Assembly: GCA_019749805.1 (NCBI GenBank)
Contig: JAIEPH010000022.1
Location: 181,874-245,873 of the forward strand
Source: Mycobacteriaceae bacterium
GTDB taxonomy: Bacteria; Actinomycetota; Actinomycetes; Mycobacteriales; Mycobacteriaceae
DNA: 64,000 bases
Direction of reading: 5' to 3'
In this document: in pieces, positions 18,505 to 26,056 of the stretch
How the letters are laid out: each line of letters opens with the position of its first letter
How positions within the stretch are numbered: position 1 is the first letter of the stretch
The notes under the pieces: generated by a model
Database searches by the model: none
Told to the model about the DNA's origin: nothing
The model's input: only the letters and a program-made list of their open reading frames with translations
Program-made: the position numbers and the translations under genes

Positions 18505-20088
18505 TCAACTTTCGGCGACCAGACCGTGCTCGAGGGCATACATGCTGGCCCCGATCCGGTTCGAGACACCGATCTTGGTGTACGTGCGTTCCACGTGATT
18601 GCGGACCGTCTTCTCGCTGAGGACCAGTTTGGTCGCGATCTCCCTGTTGCTGACCCCCTGCGCGACGAGCCTCAGCACCTCGACCTCTCGCGCCGTGAGC
18701 CCGTGTGGGCGCGCTTTCGGCCTGGCCGGCGCGTGACCGGAGGCGTACAGCACGGCGTCGGCGGCCACCGAGTCCAGTTGCCCGTCGCGGACCCGTTCAC
18801 GCAGCCGACGTGCCGCACCAGCGGGCCCGAGCGCCTCACGGTAGGGCCGCGGTTCCAGGGCGCTCTGATAGCTCACCGCACACGCCAACAACCGGTCGGG
18901 CATCGTCAACTGCCGCGCGGCCAGCCCACGCGGATACCCGGAGCCGTCGAGGCATTCGTGATGGTTGGTGGCCACGGTCGCGACGTCCTTCAGGCCCGGC
19001 ACCCGCGACAGGATGCGCTCGGACAGATAGGGGTGCAGCCGCATGCGCTCGAACTCCGCCATGGTCAAATCGCTTGACTTGGACCAGATCTGATTCGACA
19101 CGCCGATGCGGCCGATGTCGTGCACCCACGCGGCGCGCCGGGTCAACGTCACGGCGTCCTCGTCCAATCCTGCGGTGACGGCGGCATCGGCCACGAGCTG
19201 CGCGACCGCGCGTGAATGCCCGAGGGTGAACGGGCATTTGAGGTCGACGAAATCGCCGAGCGCCATCAGCAGCGAGTCCAGCGAGGGCCCGTCGAGGCGG
19301 GTGCTGCGGTCCGGCGCATGCTGCAGCGCGGTGGCCCATACGTCGCCCGCCGACGGGACGGCGAGCACCCCCGACGGGTCGGCGACGAACGCGTCGACGA
19401 CTGCGGGATCGAACTGCCCACCGCGGCGGCTGCGTGCCATCGCGACCGCACCGTCGGTGCCGTATTCGCGTTGATGCACCTCGACCATGTCGGCGAGCTG
19501 GGCGACACGCATTTCGATCGGAATGGCGTCGCCTGCAGCGCCGCTCGGCAGGCCGCCACCGTCGAATCGCTCGAAGGTGAACCGCAGGGCGGTCTGCACG
19601 TCCTCGGCCAGCCCGATCCGCTGGGCCAGCAGGGCCGCCGAGGTGCAATGGGAGTGGATGAGTTGCGAAATATGGCCCCGCGCATTGGCGTACAGCGTCG
19701 CAGCGATTTTCAGTCGCGACAGCAGGGATTCACCACGGCCGACGTTGGTGAGCAGGAATCGTTGATACGGCAGGCCGGACCAGTCGACGAGATACGAGCC
19801 GCGGCGCACGGCGATGTCGTCGCCGAACCATCGCGCATACTCGTGCGAGTCGGCGTGACAGCCGATCCACATGATCAGCGTTGAGTAGTAGATGCAATCG
19901 CGCTGGGCGGCAGTGAGTCCCAGCCGGTCGGCGATCCGCGTCGCGATCAGCGCCGACCGCAGCATGTGCTCGGCGGGCTGTCCCAGCCCGAGGTCGATGG
20001 CCACCGACAGCGCCGCCAGCACTTCCGCGCGGGTCGGAAGGGCTGGCGGCTGCCGAGGGAGCATGTGCCGATTCTGCGCTGTCGTCAT
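18505..20088 (-). CDS. HD-GYP-like phosphodiesterase with C-terminal LuxR DNA-binding domain
   Basis: 527 residues. The N-terminal half holds a degenerate HD-GYP copy (STLIMWIGCHADSHEYARW, then FTFERFDGGGLPSG). A second copy near residues 290-420 looks intact: LGHSRAVAQLV, WVHDIGRIGVSNQIW and NHHECLDGSGYPRGL. The end carries a LuxR helix-turn-helix (GLTAREVEVLRLVAQGVSNR, then EIATKLVLSEKTVRNHV). HD-GYP domains hydrolyse cyclic di-GMP, so a nucleotide-responsive regulator is plausible, but the target is unknown. I chose ATG 20088 since it avoids overlap with the gene ending at 20096; an ATG at 20124 is possible. No clear ribosome site marks either start. Confidence 0.8.
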   Translation of the reverse strand: MTTAQNRHMLPRQPPALPTRAEVLAALSVAIDLGLGQPAEHMLRSALIATRIADRLGLTAAQRDCIYYSTLIMWIGCHADSHEYARWFGDDIAVRRGSYLVDWSGLPYQRFLLTNVGRGESLLSRLKIAATLYANARGHISQLIHSHCTSAALLAQRIGLAEDVQTALRFTFERFDGGGLPSGAAGDAIPIEMRVAQLADMVEVHQREYGTDGAVAMARSRRGGQFDPAVVDAFVADPSGVLAVPSAGDVWATALQHAPDRSTRLDGPSLDSLLMALGDFVDLKCPFTLGHSRAVAQLVADAAVTAGLDEDAVTLTRRAAWVHDIGRIGVSNQIWSKSSDLTMAEFERMRLHPYLSERILSRVPGLKDVATVATNHHECLDGSGYPRGLAARQLTMPDRLLACAVSYQSALEPRPYREALGPAGAARRLRERVRDGQLDSVAADAVLYASGHAPARPKARPHGLTAREVEVLRLVAQGVSNREIATKLVLSEKTVRNHVERTYTKIGVSNRIGASMYALEHGLVAES

Positions 20089-20095
20089 CGCTTGG

Positions 20096-20833
20096 TCAGC
20101 TGGAAAGGTCAAGACGGTCGCCATCGCGATGCCGGGCGACGTCGAACGCCTCGAAACGGCCCTGCGCGATGACGCAGATGCCGCGTTGGGGTAATTGGAA
20201 GTCGGCCAGGTTGCCCTGGACCGGGTGGGGGCCGACGGGTCCGAGGTCCTCGCCCTTGACGACGGCGCTGGAGTCGGCGACCGCCCACACCCGTCGCGGA
20301 GCGATGCGGAATTCCTGGCCGTTGGGCAGGTGGCCGGTGAGCTTGACGCGGCCGATGCCCAGCAGCGGGCCGACGACCGGGCTCATCGCGGCGAGCACTC
20401 TGCGGCTGCGCGACATCGTCGCGGGCAGCTTTGAGCCAAGGAGGCTCATCAGTCGCGTCGCGGGCGTGGTCGTGATGTCGACGCGCCAATCCAGCACGCC
20501 GTCAATGGAAATCGCCAGGGACCACGGGGTGACCCAGCGCGACGTGATGTCGCAGACGACCGGGTCGACGGGGGTCGCCGAGCTGAAGTAGCGCGAGCAG
20601 CTCTGCGGGCCTGGTGTGGTCGCGTAAAACGTCCACACGCCCTCCGGGGTGCGATGCCACACCGACAGGTAGGCGGGGGAGAAGGACGTCTCGGGGAAGT
20701 CGCGGAAGGCGAGGTAGTGCCCGTTGGCGAAGGGCAGGCCCATGACGCCGAAGCCGACGACGCGTTCCTCGTCTCCGTCGGGCAGGGGCATGGTCTTGGA
20801 GGCGGTCGCGGCCGCTTCGGGTGTCGTGGTCAT
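20096..20833 (-). CDS. conserved hypothetical protein
   Basis: 245 residues, no family I recognise with certainty. The chain is mostly beta-rich with segments such as VVGFGVMGLPFANGHYLAF and VWTFYATTPGPQSCSRYF, and has neither a signal peptide nor membrane helices. Three nearby starts exist; ATG 20833 (MTTTPEAA) is preferred because the longer frame to 20920 runs through the hairpin repeat at 20902. It ends 7 bases before the HD-GYP/LuxR gene on the same strand, so the two are probably co-transcribed. A perfect GC-rich palindrome sits 38 bases upstream of the start. Confidence 0.65.
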   Translation of the reverse strand: MTTTPEAAATASKTMPLPDGDEERVVGFGVMGLPFANGHYLAFRDFPETSFSPAYLSVWHRTPEGVWTFYATTPGPQSCSRYFSSATPVDPVVCDITSRWVTPWSLAISIDGVLDWRVDITTTPATRLMSLLGSKLPATMSRSRRVLAAMSPVVGPLLGIGRVKLTGHLPNGQEFRIAPRRVWAVADSSAVVKGEDLGPVGPHPVQGNLADFQLPQRGICVIAQGRFEAFDVARHRDGDRLDLSS

Positions 20834-20866
20834 GCCCGTCATCATTTGTTGGCGGCAGGAGGAATC

Positions 20867-20888
20867 ACATGGGGCAATTGCCCCAAGT
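20867..20888. promoter_or_regulatory. palindromic operator candidate GGGGCAATTGCCCC
   Basis: A perfect 14-bp palindrome at 20871-20884, extending to 22 bp with one mismatched pair. It lies upstream of the hypothetical gene starting at 20833, where a dimeric repressor could act on the operon containing the HD-GYP/LuxR gene. Confidence 0.45.
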
Positions 20889-20901
20889 TCTGGTGGCGCG
20901 A

Positions 20902-20952
20902 GCACGCTTGTCGTACGCATCGGCCGAGTAGCGGTGTGAACAAGCGTGCGCT
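20902..20952. repeat. 51-bp hairpin repeat, copy A (3' flank of the DUF559 gene)
   Basis: Arms GCACGCTTGTC (20902-20912) and AACAAGCGTGC (20939-20949) pair with one mismatch around a 26-base loop. It is identical to copy B at 21881 except for one base. It begins 7 bases beyond the DUF559 stop codon. Confidence 0.9.
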
Positions 20953-20959
20953 GGGCGAG

Positions 20960-21805
20960 TCATTCGCCGCGGGCGCGGGCGACGCGGCGCACGATCGCGG
21001 AGCGTTCGTACCGGAGCTGTCGTGAACTGACTCGCACGATTGTCCATCCGAGGTTGGCCAGAAACTCCAAGCGCATGATGTCTTTCGCGTAATCATCGGG
21101 ATTCTTGAAGTGTTGTTCCCCGTCGTACTCCACGCCGACCATCTTGTCGGGCCATCCCAAGTCGATTCGCCTCTTGACGTCGCCCCATTGATCGCGCACG
21201 GGAATCTGGGTCACAGGCCGTGGAAATCCGGATCGCACCAGGAGTAGACGTAGCCGCGTCTCTTGGGGAGATTCGGCGCCGCCGTCGACGAGGTCGAGTG
21301 CCGCGTGTAGTCGTCGGATACCGCGTGCACCCGGGTAGCGCACGGCGATCGACGTGACGTCGGCGACGGGACAACGCGTCGCATTGAGTAATTGATCGAT
21401 GCGGATGACAGCGAGGTCGCCGGGGACGCTTCGTCCTAGGTCGTACGCAGTTCGCGCGGCGGTCGTGCACTGAATTTCGTTGACAGTGCGAAGTTCGTCG
21501 TCGCGAATATGCATGCTGCGGATAGTGATTCCCTTCGGGACTCCACGGCGAGAGTGCGCGAGTTCTGCTGGCAGATCCGCAGGAATGTATTTGCTCCCGA
21601 GTAGCGCCGCAGCAGAGTGGCCGACCAGCGTTCCCCCTCGACCCGACCACAGCCATGCGGCATATGCGCGGTCGAGTGCTGACAGCTGGACGTCGGCCCG
21701 CGCATAGACGTTGCGATGAATCTTGGCGTAACTGCGGGTCAGATCACGCCGCGTGAGGGCGCCAGCGGCGATGGCTTCGGTCGCGACGAAGATCCGCGGC
21801 AGCAT
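20960..21805 (-). CDS. DUF559 (Vsr-like) endonuclease-domain protein
   Basis: 281 residues starting at ATG 21805. The N-terminal two thirds (IAAGALTRRDLTRSYAKIHR, NVYARADV, TAARTAYDLGRSV) resembles the AbiEi-like/winged-helix region that often precedes DUF559 in actinobacteria. The C-terminus carries the nuclease core: RRIDLGWPDKMVGVEYDGEQH, then LEFLANLGWTIVRVSSRQL. The Asp and the Glu-Tyr-Asp triplet are the likely metal ligands of a Vsr/restriction-type fold. Base composition looks lower in GC than its neighbours. The gene is bracketed by 51-bp hairpin repeats, which suggests a mobile or selfish cassette. No methyltransferase is nearby. Confidence 0.8.
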   Translation of the reverse strand: MLPRIFVATEAIAAGALTRRDLTRSYAKIHRNVYARADVQLSALDRAYAAWLWSGRGGTLVGHSAAALLGSKYIPADLPAELAHSRRGVPKGITIRSMHIRDDELRTVNEIQCTTAARTAYDLGRSVPGDLAVIRIDQLLNATRCPVADVTSIAVRYPGARGIRRLHAALDLVDGGAESPQETRLRLLLVRSGFPRPVTQIPVRDQWGDVKRRIDLGWPDKMVGVEYDGEQHFKNPDDYAKDIMRLEFLANLGWTIVRVSSRQLRYERSAIVRRVARARGE

Positions 21806-21880
21806 TTGTCGATCATCAGGCGGCCGATGGAGTACTAGACGCAGCAAGTGCGCACACTGTTGATAACCCTCTTCGCTACT

Positions 21881-21931
21881 GCACGCTTGTTGTACGCATC
21901 GGCCGAGTAGCGGTGTGAACAAGCGTGCGCT
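21881..21931. repeat. 51-bp hairpin repeat, copy B (3' flank of tetR)
   Basis: Arms GCACGCTTGTT (21881-21891) and AACAAGCGTGC (21918-21928) form a perfect 11-bp stem with a 26-base loop. It begins 8 bases after the tetR stop codon, the same spacing that copy A has from the DUF559 stop, and 50 of 51 bases match copy A. Confidence 0.9.
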
Positions 21932-21939
21932 CGCCCGGC

Positions 21940-22533
21940 TCAGGGACCCCGAAAGCCCGCCAGCACCGCCCCGACGCCCAGCTTCCAGCGCCGCTCGACC
22001 GACGGCCCCGTCGGCCCCAGCCAGCGGCCCAGCTCCTGCACCGCCAAACCCTGCGCCAGCGCGAGCAGGACGTGCGCGATGTCCGTGACATCTCCCGACA
22101 GCAACCCGGCGTCGACGCACCGCTGGATCCGGCCGATGAACACCTCGCGCACCGACGCACCTGCCGCCAGTTCGTCGGGCCCGGGTTCGAAGTCCGTGAA
22201 CGGTCGCGAGAACATCACCTGCGCCAGCCGCGGGTACGCCCGGCAGAAGAGCCGGAACACCGGCACCAGCCGTTCCAGGTCGGCCAGCGGGTCGTCGCTC
22301 ACCGGGACCTTGGCGAGCTCGGCGCCGAGCAACCGGAAGCCCTCGAAGAACATCGCCCGCACCAGGCCGGCCTTGTCGACGAACAGCTCGTAGACCGCAG
22401 GGACCGACGTACCGGCCCGCTCGGCGACCCGGCGCGTCGTGAAACCGGCGAAGCCGTCCTCGGCCAGCGTCGCGATCGCGACCTCGAGCAGATGCTCGCG
22501 AAGTTCCGGCGTGCGTTGCTTGGCCCTCGGCAT
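21940..22533 (-). CDS. TetR-family transcriptional regulator
   Basis: 197 residues. The N-terminal helix-turn-helix is clear: LREHLLEVAIATLAEDGFAG, then TTRRVAERAGTSVPAVYELF. The C-terminal ligand domain (residues 60-197) has no recognised ligand. The gene starts 9 bases after the echA3 stop, so it is the second gene of an echA3-tetR operon and probably represses it through the palindrome at 23278. An acyl-CoA is a reasonable guess for the inducer given the partner gene. Confidence 0.85.
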   Translation of the reverse strand: MPRAKQRTPELREHLLEVAIATLAEDGFAGFTTRRVAERAGTSVPAVYELFVDKAGLVRAMFFEGFRLLGAELAKVPVSDDPLADLERLVPVFRLFCRAYPRLAQVMFSRPFTDFEPGPDELAAGASVREVFIGRIQRCVDAGLLSGDVTDIAHVLLALAQGLAVQELGRWLGPTGPSVERRWKLGVGAVLAGFRGP

Positions 22534-22542
22534 CTCAGCGGC

Positions 22543-23241
22543 CTAGCCGAGGCTGAATTCCGTTGCCAATCCGTCGATTCCGGCCCGGATCGCCTGCAAC
22601 GCCGATTCGCGCGCCTTCAGTTTGGTCGCCACGTGGGCGCCGGTGTGCAACTGCGCCGCAGCAGCGGCGGCTTCCTGCGCTTTGGCGAGAACCTGGTCCT
22701 TCTCGACGATCTCGTCCAGCCAGCCCGCCGTGATCGTCTCGTCGCCGACGTAGATCGACGCCAGCGCGGCGCCGCGATGGAACGCCGCGGGCGTCAACCG
22801 CATCCGCATGATCTCGAGCGCCGAGATCGGAATCGTCATCCCGATCGCCACCTCGATCGCCTGACACTTGGTCTTCGGCTGCCCGACGCGATGGTCGCCC
22901 GACAGCAAAAGGAACGAGCCCATCGCGATGGCCGAACCCGTCGCGGCCATGATCACGGGCGCGGGGAACGTCAGGCACCGCACCGACAACTCGAAGCCAC
23001 CGGCGAGCATGTCGTGCGCGGCCTTCGCGTCACCGGACTGGAACACCGCGAGGTCGAACCCGCCGCTGAACACGCGATCGTTGCCCGCGAGCACCACGGC
23101 CTTCGCGACGTCCTTCTCCGCGCGGTCGAGGGCCTCGTTGATCGCGGCCTGCATGTCCGGACCCAAGACGTTGACCTTGCCGTCGTCCATGGTGATCGTC
23201 GCGACTGAGTCATTGATTTCGTAGCCAACCGAGCTGGTCAT
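22543..23241 (-). CDS. echA3: enoyl-CoA hydratase/isomerase family protein EchA3
   Basis: 232 residues, the same length class and position (next to recBCD) as M. tuberculosis Rv0632c/EchA3. Crotonase features: ITMDDGKVNVLGPDM, VLAGNDRVFSGGFDLAVF for the first oxyanion segment, and FPAPVIMAATGSAIAMGSFL for the second. The canonical catalytic Glu pair of hydratases is not obvious (the second loop reads GDHRVGQPKTKCQAIEVAIG), so the exact reaction is uncertain. ATG at 23241 follows AAAGGAGAGG, a strong ribosome site. Confidence 0.88.
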   Translation of the reverse strand: MTSSVGYEINDSVATITMDDGKVNVLGPDMQAAINEALDRAEKDVAKAVVLAGNDRVFSGGFDLAVFQSGDAKAAHDMLAGGFELSVRCLTFPAPVIMAATGSAIAMGSFLLLSGDHRVGQPKTKCQAIEVAIGMTIPISALEIMRMRLTPAAFHRGAALASIYVGDETITAGWLDEIVEKDQVLAKAQEAAAAAAQLHTGAHVATKLKARESALQAIRAGIDGLATEFSLG

Positions 23242-23275
23242 CGCCTCTCCTTTGAGTACGTCATGGATTTGGACC

Positions 23276-23299
23276 GATGTTACGTAACAGTGTTACGAA
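23276..23299. promoter_or_regulatory. palindromic operator/promoter of echA3-tetR
   Basis: TGTTACGTAACA at 23278-23289 is a perfect 12-bp palindrome, followed by a second half-site GTGTTACG at 23290-23297. On the minus strand TAACAT is a TANNNT -10 candidate inside it, about 35 bases before the echA3 start. A dimeric TetR protein binding here would block the promoter. Confidence 0.6.
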
Positions 23300-23388
23300 A
23301 GCCAACCTGACGGCCACCGTTGTAGGTTTGTTTCAGCCCGGCAGCGTAGGGTGTCGGGCTCCTAAAGCTTCAGTCGGACAGACCCGCG

Positions 23389-24384
23389 CTAGCCGAGATC
23401 GCGTCGGTGCCTCGGTCGTCCGTTGATCACCTGGGTGTGCGCTTCATCGTCGTCATAGTTCGCGCCGTCGTCGTGAACGACATCCTGGGGTGCCGGCCCA
23501 TTGAACTGCGCTTCGCGCGGTGGCGTGATGAACGGCACCTCCTGCGGGCCGGTGCTGAACGGCACCTGACGCGGCGGCCCGTTGAACGGCGGGGGCGCGG
23601 GGCGCGGCGGCTGCGGAGCCGGTTCTTCAGTGCGCGGTTTCACCTTCGCGGTCGTCAGGCGCTCGCGCATCTTGTCGGCCGCGGTGCGGACTCTGTTGAT
23701 CTCACTGCGCAGCACCTCTTCGCGACTCTCGCTCGCGGCGTAGTGATAGTAGGTCAACAGGTTTCGCAGCAGCTCGAGCTTCTGCTTCTCCTGTCGGGCG
23801 AGGTCATGCGTCGTCAGCAGCTCCAGCCGTTCAACGGGATGCAGTGTGGCCCAATCCAATACGGCTGCGGACCGGAACTGGCGACCGGCAGGCTTCGATC
23901 CCTTGGTCGTCGGCTGATCGGAGTAGGTGACGGCGCCGTCGAACCTCGACGCAATGGTTTCTCCGAGCTCGCGGCGGTCCAGCGCGGAATCCCACACGAT
24001 GCGAAATTCCTGCGACGGCGCCAGATACGGGATCTCCGCGGGCAGATTGAGCGGGACGATGTCGACGTAGCGATCCTCGTAGACGTTCTCGTACTTGCCG
24101 ACGGTGGGAGGGTGGGCCCACTCGAATCGGATGCCGTACGCCGGTGTCTGACCGAAGTTCCTGACGACGAGTTCGACGAGGTGCCAGTCGTGGGCGGCGG
24201 GCTCCATGAACATCGCCACGTTCGGCTGCATGAGCTCTTCGGCGTGTGCTCTGGCCCGCTGGTATGCCCGCCACGCGTAGATCAACGCCGCGACGAGCAC
24301 CATGACGGCCACCCAGGCGGCCACGGCAATCCACCCGTGGGCCGAGACGTCGGTCACGCTCAGTGCCCGGAGGTCGGTTTCCAC
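23389..24384 (-). CDS. membrane-anchored conserved hypothetical protein
   Basis: 331 residues starting at GTG 24384. One transmembrane helix (WIAVAAWVAVMVLVAALIYA, residues 18-37) near the N-terminus is followed by a soluble domain with DWHLVELVVRNFGQTPAYGI, then a charged coiled-coil stretch (about 200-240) and a Pro-rich tail with repeated QVPF/EVPF and FNGP units. No enzyme motif. A TATACA box lies 7 bases upstream, so the mRNA may be leaderless, but the box deviates from TANNNT. Function unknown. Confidence 0.7.
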   Translation of the reverse strand: METDLRALSVTDVSAHGWIAVAAWVAVMVLVAALIYAWRAYQRARAHAEELMQPNVAMFMEPAAHDWHLVELVVRNFGQTPAYGIRFEWAHPPTVGKYENVYEDRYVDIVPLNLPAEIPYLAPSQEFRIVWDSALDRRELGETIASRFDGAVTYSDQPTTKGSKPAGRQFRSAAVLDWATLHPVERLELLTTHDLARQEKQKLELLRNLLTYYHYAASESREEVLRSEINRVRTAADKMRERLTTAKVKPRTEEPAPQPPRPAPPPFNGPPRQVPFSTGPQEVPFITPPREAQFNGPAPQDVVHDDGANYDDDEAHTQVINGRPRHRRDLG

Positions 24385-24520
24385 GTCCCGGTGTATATCA
24401 CGGTCAGCGCGCCGCTACCGCATCAGAGAAATTTGCATCAACGTCATTTGCTGGAAAATCCCAGGAAGGTGGGTAAGCAGAGACGGGAGTGCTTATAGAG
24501 GCTTGCGGCAACCTTGCCAG

Positions 24521-25225
24521 CTAGGGCAACGGAGCCTGGATGCCCGGACCGCCGGGCTCGCCGTGCAGCTCGATGAATTCGGGCACAGAGCCCGGCGGCA
24601 CGTCGAATGCGATCGAGACGACCGTCGTCGCCCCAGGATCGAGTGTTGCCGCCGTGCCCCCGAGGTAGGCCGTCGCCTCGTCGGCCAACGGATAGATGGC
24701 GCCGCTGGCCTGGAGTTTCTGGAACGAGCCGACGAATGACGCGGGCCCGGTGCCGACGTTCGCCACGGTCATGTGCACGACGATGAACACGCCGTCCGCG
24801 GTCTTCTCTAGCGGCGCGTCGGACATGACGACCTTCGGCCCGATCTCTACGCCGTCGACGGTGAACGACAGGGGACCGTCGGTGGCGCCGGGTATGGGTG
24901 GCGCGTTCGTCGTCGGTGCTGCGGCCGGCGTTTCGGACGGGTCACCCAAACCGTCCGGTTCGTCTTGGGGTGCCTCGATCTCGTCGCTGCCCGGTAACGA
25001 AAGTTGTACGTCCGCATTCTCTTTGATCAGAAACCCGTAGACGGCCAGGCCGACGAGCACCACCAGCAGGGCCGCGCATGCGGCGCCGAAGCGGAGGAGG
25101 AGACTGCGGTTACCGTCCGGCGGTTTCGGGACGGGTTCGGGGTCGATGGCGGGCGGGTTCGGGACGGCTTCGAGTCGCCGCGGCGTCTTCGGGGGGACGT
25201 CTGGTCCGGTCGGCGGCGTCGTCAT
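24521..25225 (-). CDS. DUF4352-like membrane-anchored extracellular protein
   Basis: 234 residues starting at ATG 25225. Pro-rich cytoplasmic N-terminus, one transmembrane helix (LLLRFGAACAALLVVLVGLA, about residues 42-61), a Pro/Ala/Thr linker and a C-terminal immunoglobulin-like domain with FTVDGVEIGPKVV, FIVVHMTVANVGTGPASF and GATTVVSIAFDVPPGS, the pattern of DUF4352/telokin-like domains. Such domains occur on exported lipoproteins and anchored proteins of unknown role. It precedes the membrane gene at 23389 on the same strand. Confidence 0.72.
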   Translation of the reverse strand: MTTPPTGPDVPPKTPRRLEAVPNPPAIDPEPVPKPPDGNRSLLLRFGAACAALLVVLVGLAVYGFLIKENADVQLSLPGSDEIEAPQDEPDGLGDPSETPAAAPTTNAPPIPGATDGPLSFTVDGVEIGPKVVMSDAPLEKTADGVFIVVHMTVANVGTGPASFVGSFQKLQASGAIYPLADEATAYLGGTAATLDPGATTVVSIAFDVPPGSVPEFIELHGEPGGPGIQAPLP

Positions 25226-25332
25226 CGCGTCGGGGCCCCCTCCCGCGCACCGTAGGCGCTGAGGCGGAGAATAACCCAGTTTCGGCGCGACCCGGCGAGT
25301 TTTGCTGAGGCAAACTCCGACGTCAGACGGGG

Positions 25333-26043
25333 TTAACCGCCCATCAACATGCGCCACTGATCCAGATTGCTAGCCCGGTATACATAATTCGTGCGCTTGA
25401 CCTCCGACAGCGTCGCGCTGGGCTCCTGCGAATACCAGTGGCCAGGAAAGACTGTCGGATCGCCAGAAAGCTGTGCCAGTGCCTGCAGACTGCGGAACAT
25501 CTCGTCGACGTCGCCGCCGGGGAAGTCGGTGCGCCCGCAGCCCTCCAGGAACAGTGTGTCGCCCGCGACGAGTCGGCCGTCGAGCAGGAAGCACTGGCTG
25601 CCGGGGGTGTGGCCGGGAGTATGCAGAAGCTCGATGTCGATGTCTCCGACCTTGACCACGTCGCCGTGCTGATGGTCCGTCAGCTCGCTGCGGGCGATGC
25701 CCGTGACACGTGAAACCCATTCAGCCTCAACACTATTGACGTGGACGGGTACGCTGACCCGTTCCAGCAGCTCGGCGAGGCCTTTCAGTTCGAAGCCCAT
25801 CATCGAGCCGCCGACGTGGTCGGGGTGGTGATGGCTGACCAGCACGCCGGACAGGTGCATGTCGTCGGCCTCCAGCGCGTCGACCAGATCACCAGCGGCA
25901 TACGCCGGATCGACGACGACGCAGTCGCCGGTCTCGCGGTCGCCGATCAGGTAGGCGAAGTTGCGCATCTGCTCGGCGATCATGTCGCCGGCGGCGAAAT
26001 CCCTGCCGGACAGCAGCTGGCGGAAATACAGACGGTCGGTCAT
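25333..26043 (-). CDS. metallo-beta-lactamase fold hydrolase (glyoxalase II-like), Rv0634c counterpart
   Basis: 236 residues. The zinc-binding signature VSHHHPDHVGG lies near residue 70, with further ligands in LLHTPGHTPGSQCFLLDG, VAGDTLF and FPGHWYS. This order matches hydroxyacylglutathione-hydrolase-like proteins that hydrolyse thioesters. Mycobacteria use mycothiol rather than glutathione, so a mycothiol or other thioester is a likely substrate, which is inference. The start at ATG 26043 is 13 bases after the NYN gene stop on the same strand. Confidence 0.85.
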   Translation of the reverse strand: MTDRLYFRQLLSGRDFAAGDMIAEQMRNFAYLIGDRETGDCVVVDPAYAAGDLVDALEADDMHLSGVLVSHHHPDHVGGSMMGFELKGLAELLERVSVPVHVNSVEAEWVSRVTGIARSELTDHQHGDVVKVGDIDIELLHTPGHTPGSQCFLLDGRLVAGDTLFLEGCGRTDFPGGDVDEMFRSLQALAQLSGDPTVFPGHWYSQEPSATLSEVKRTNYVYRASNLDQWRMLMGG

Positions 26044-26056
26044 GCCGTAAGACTAT

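Noticed and set aside
24392..24397. TATACA before the gene at 24384 as a firm leaderless promoter
   Set aside because: It does not fit TANNNT, so it is mentioned only in the gene entry.
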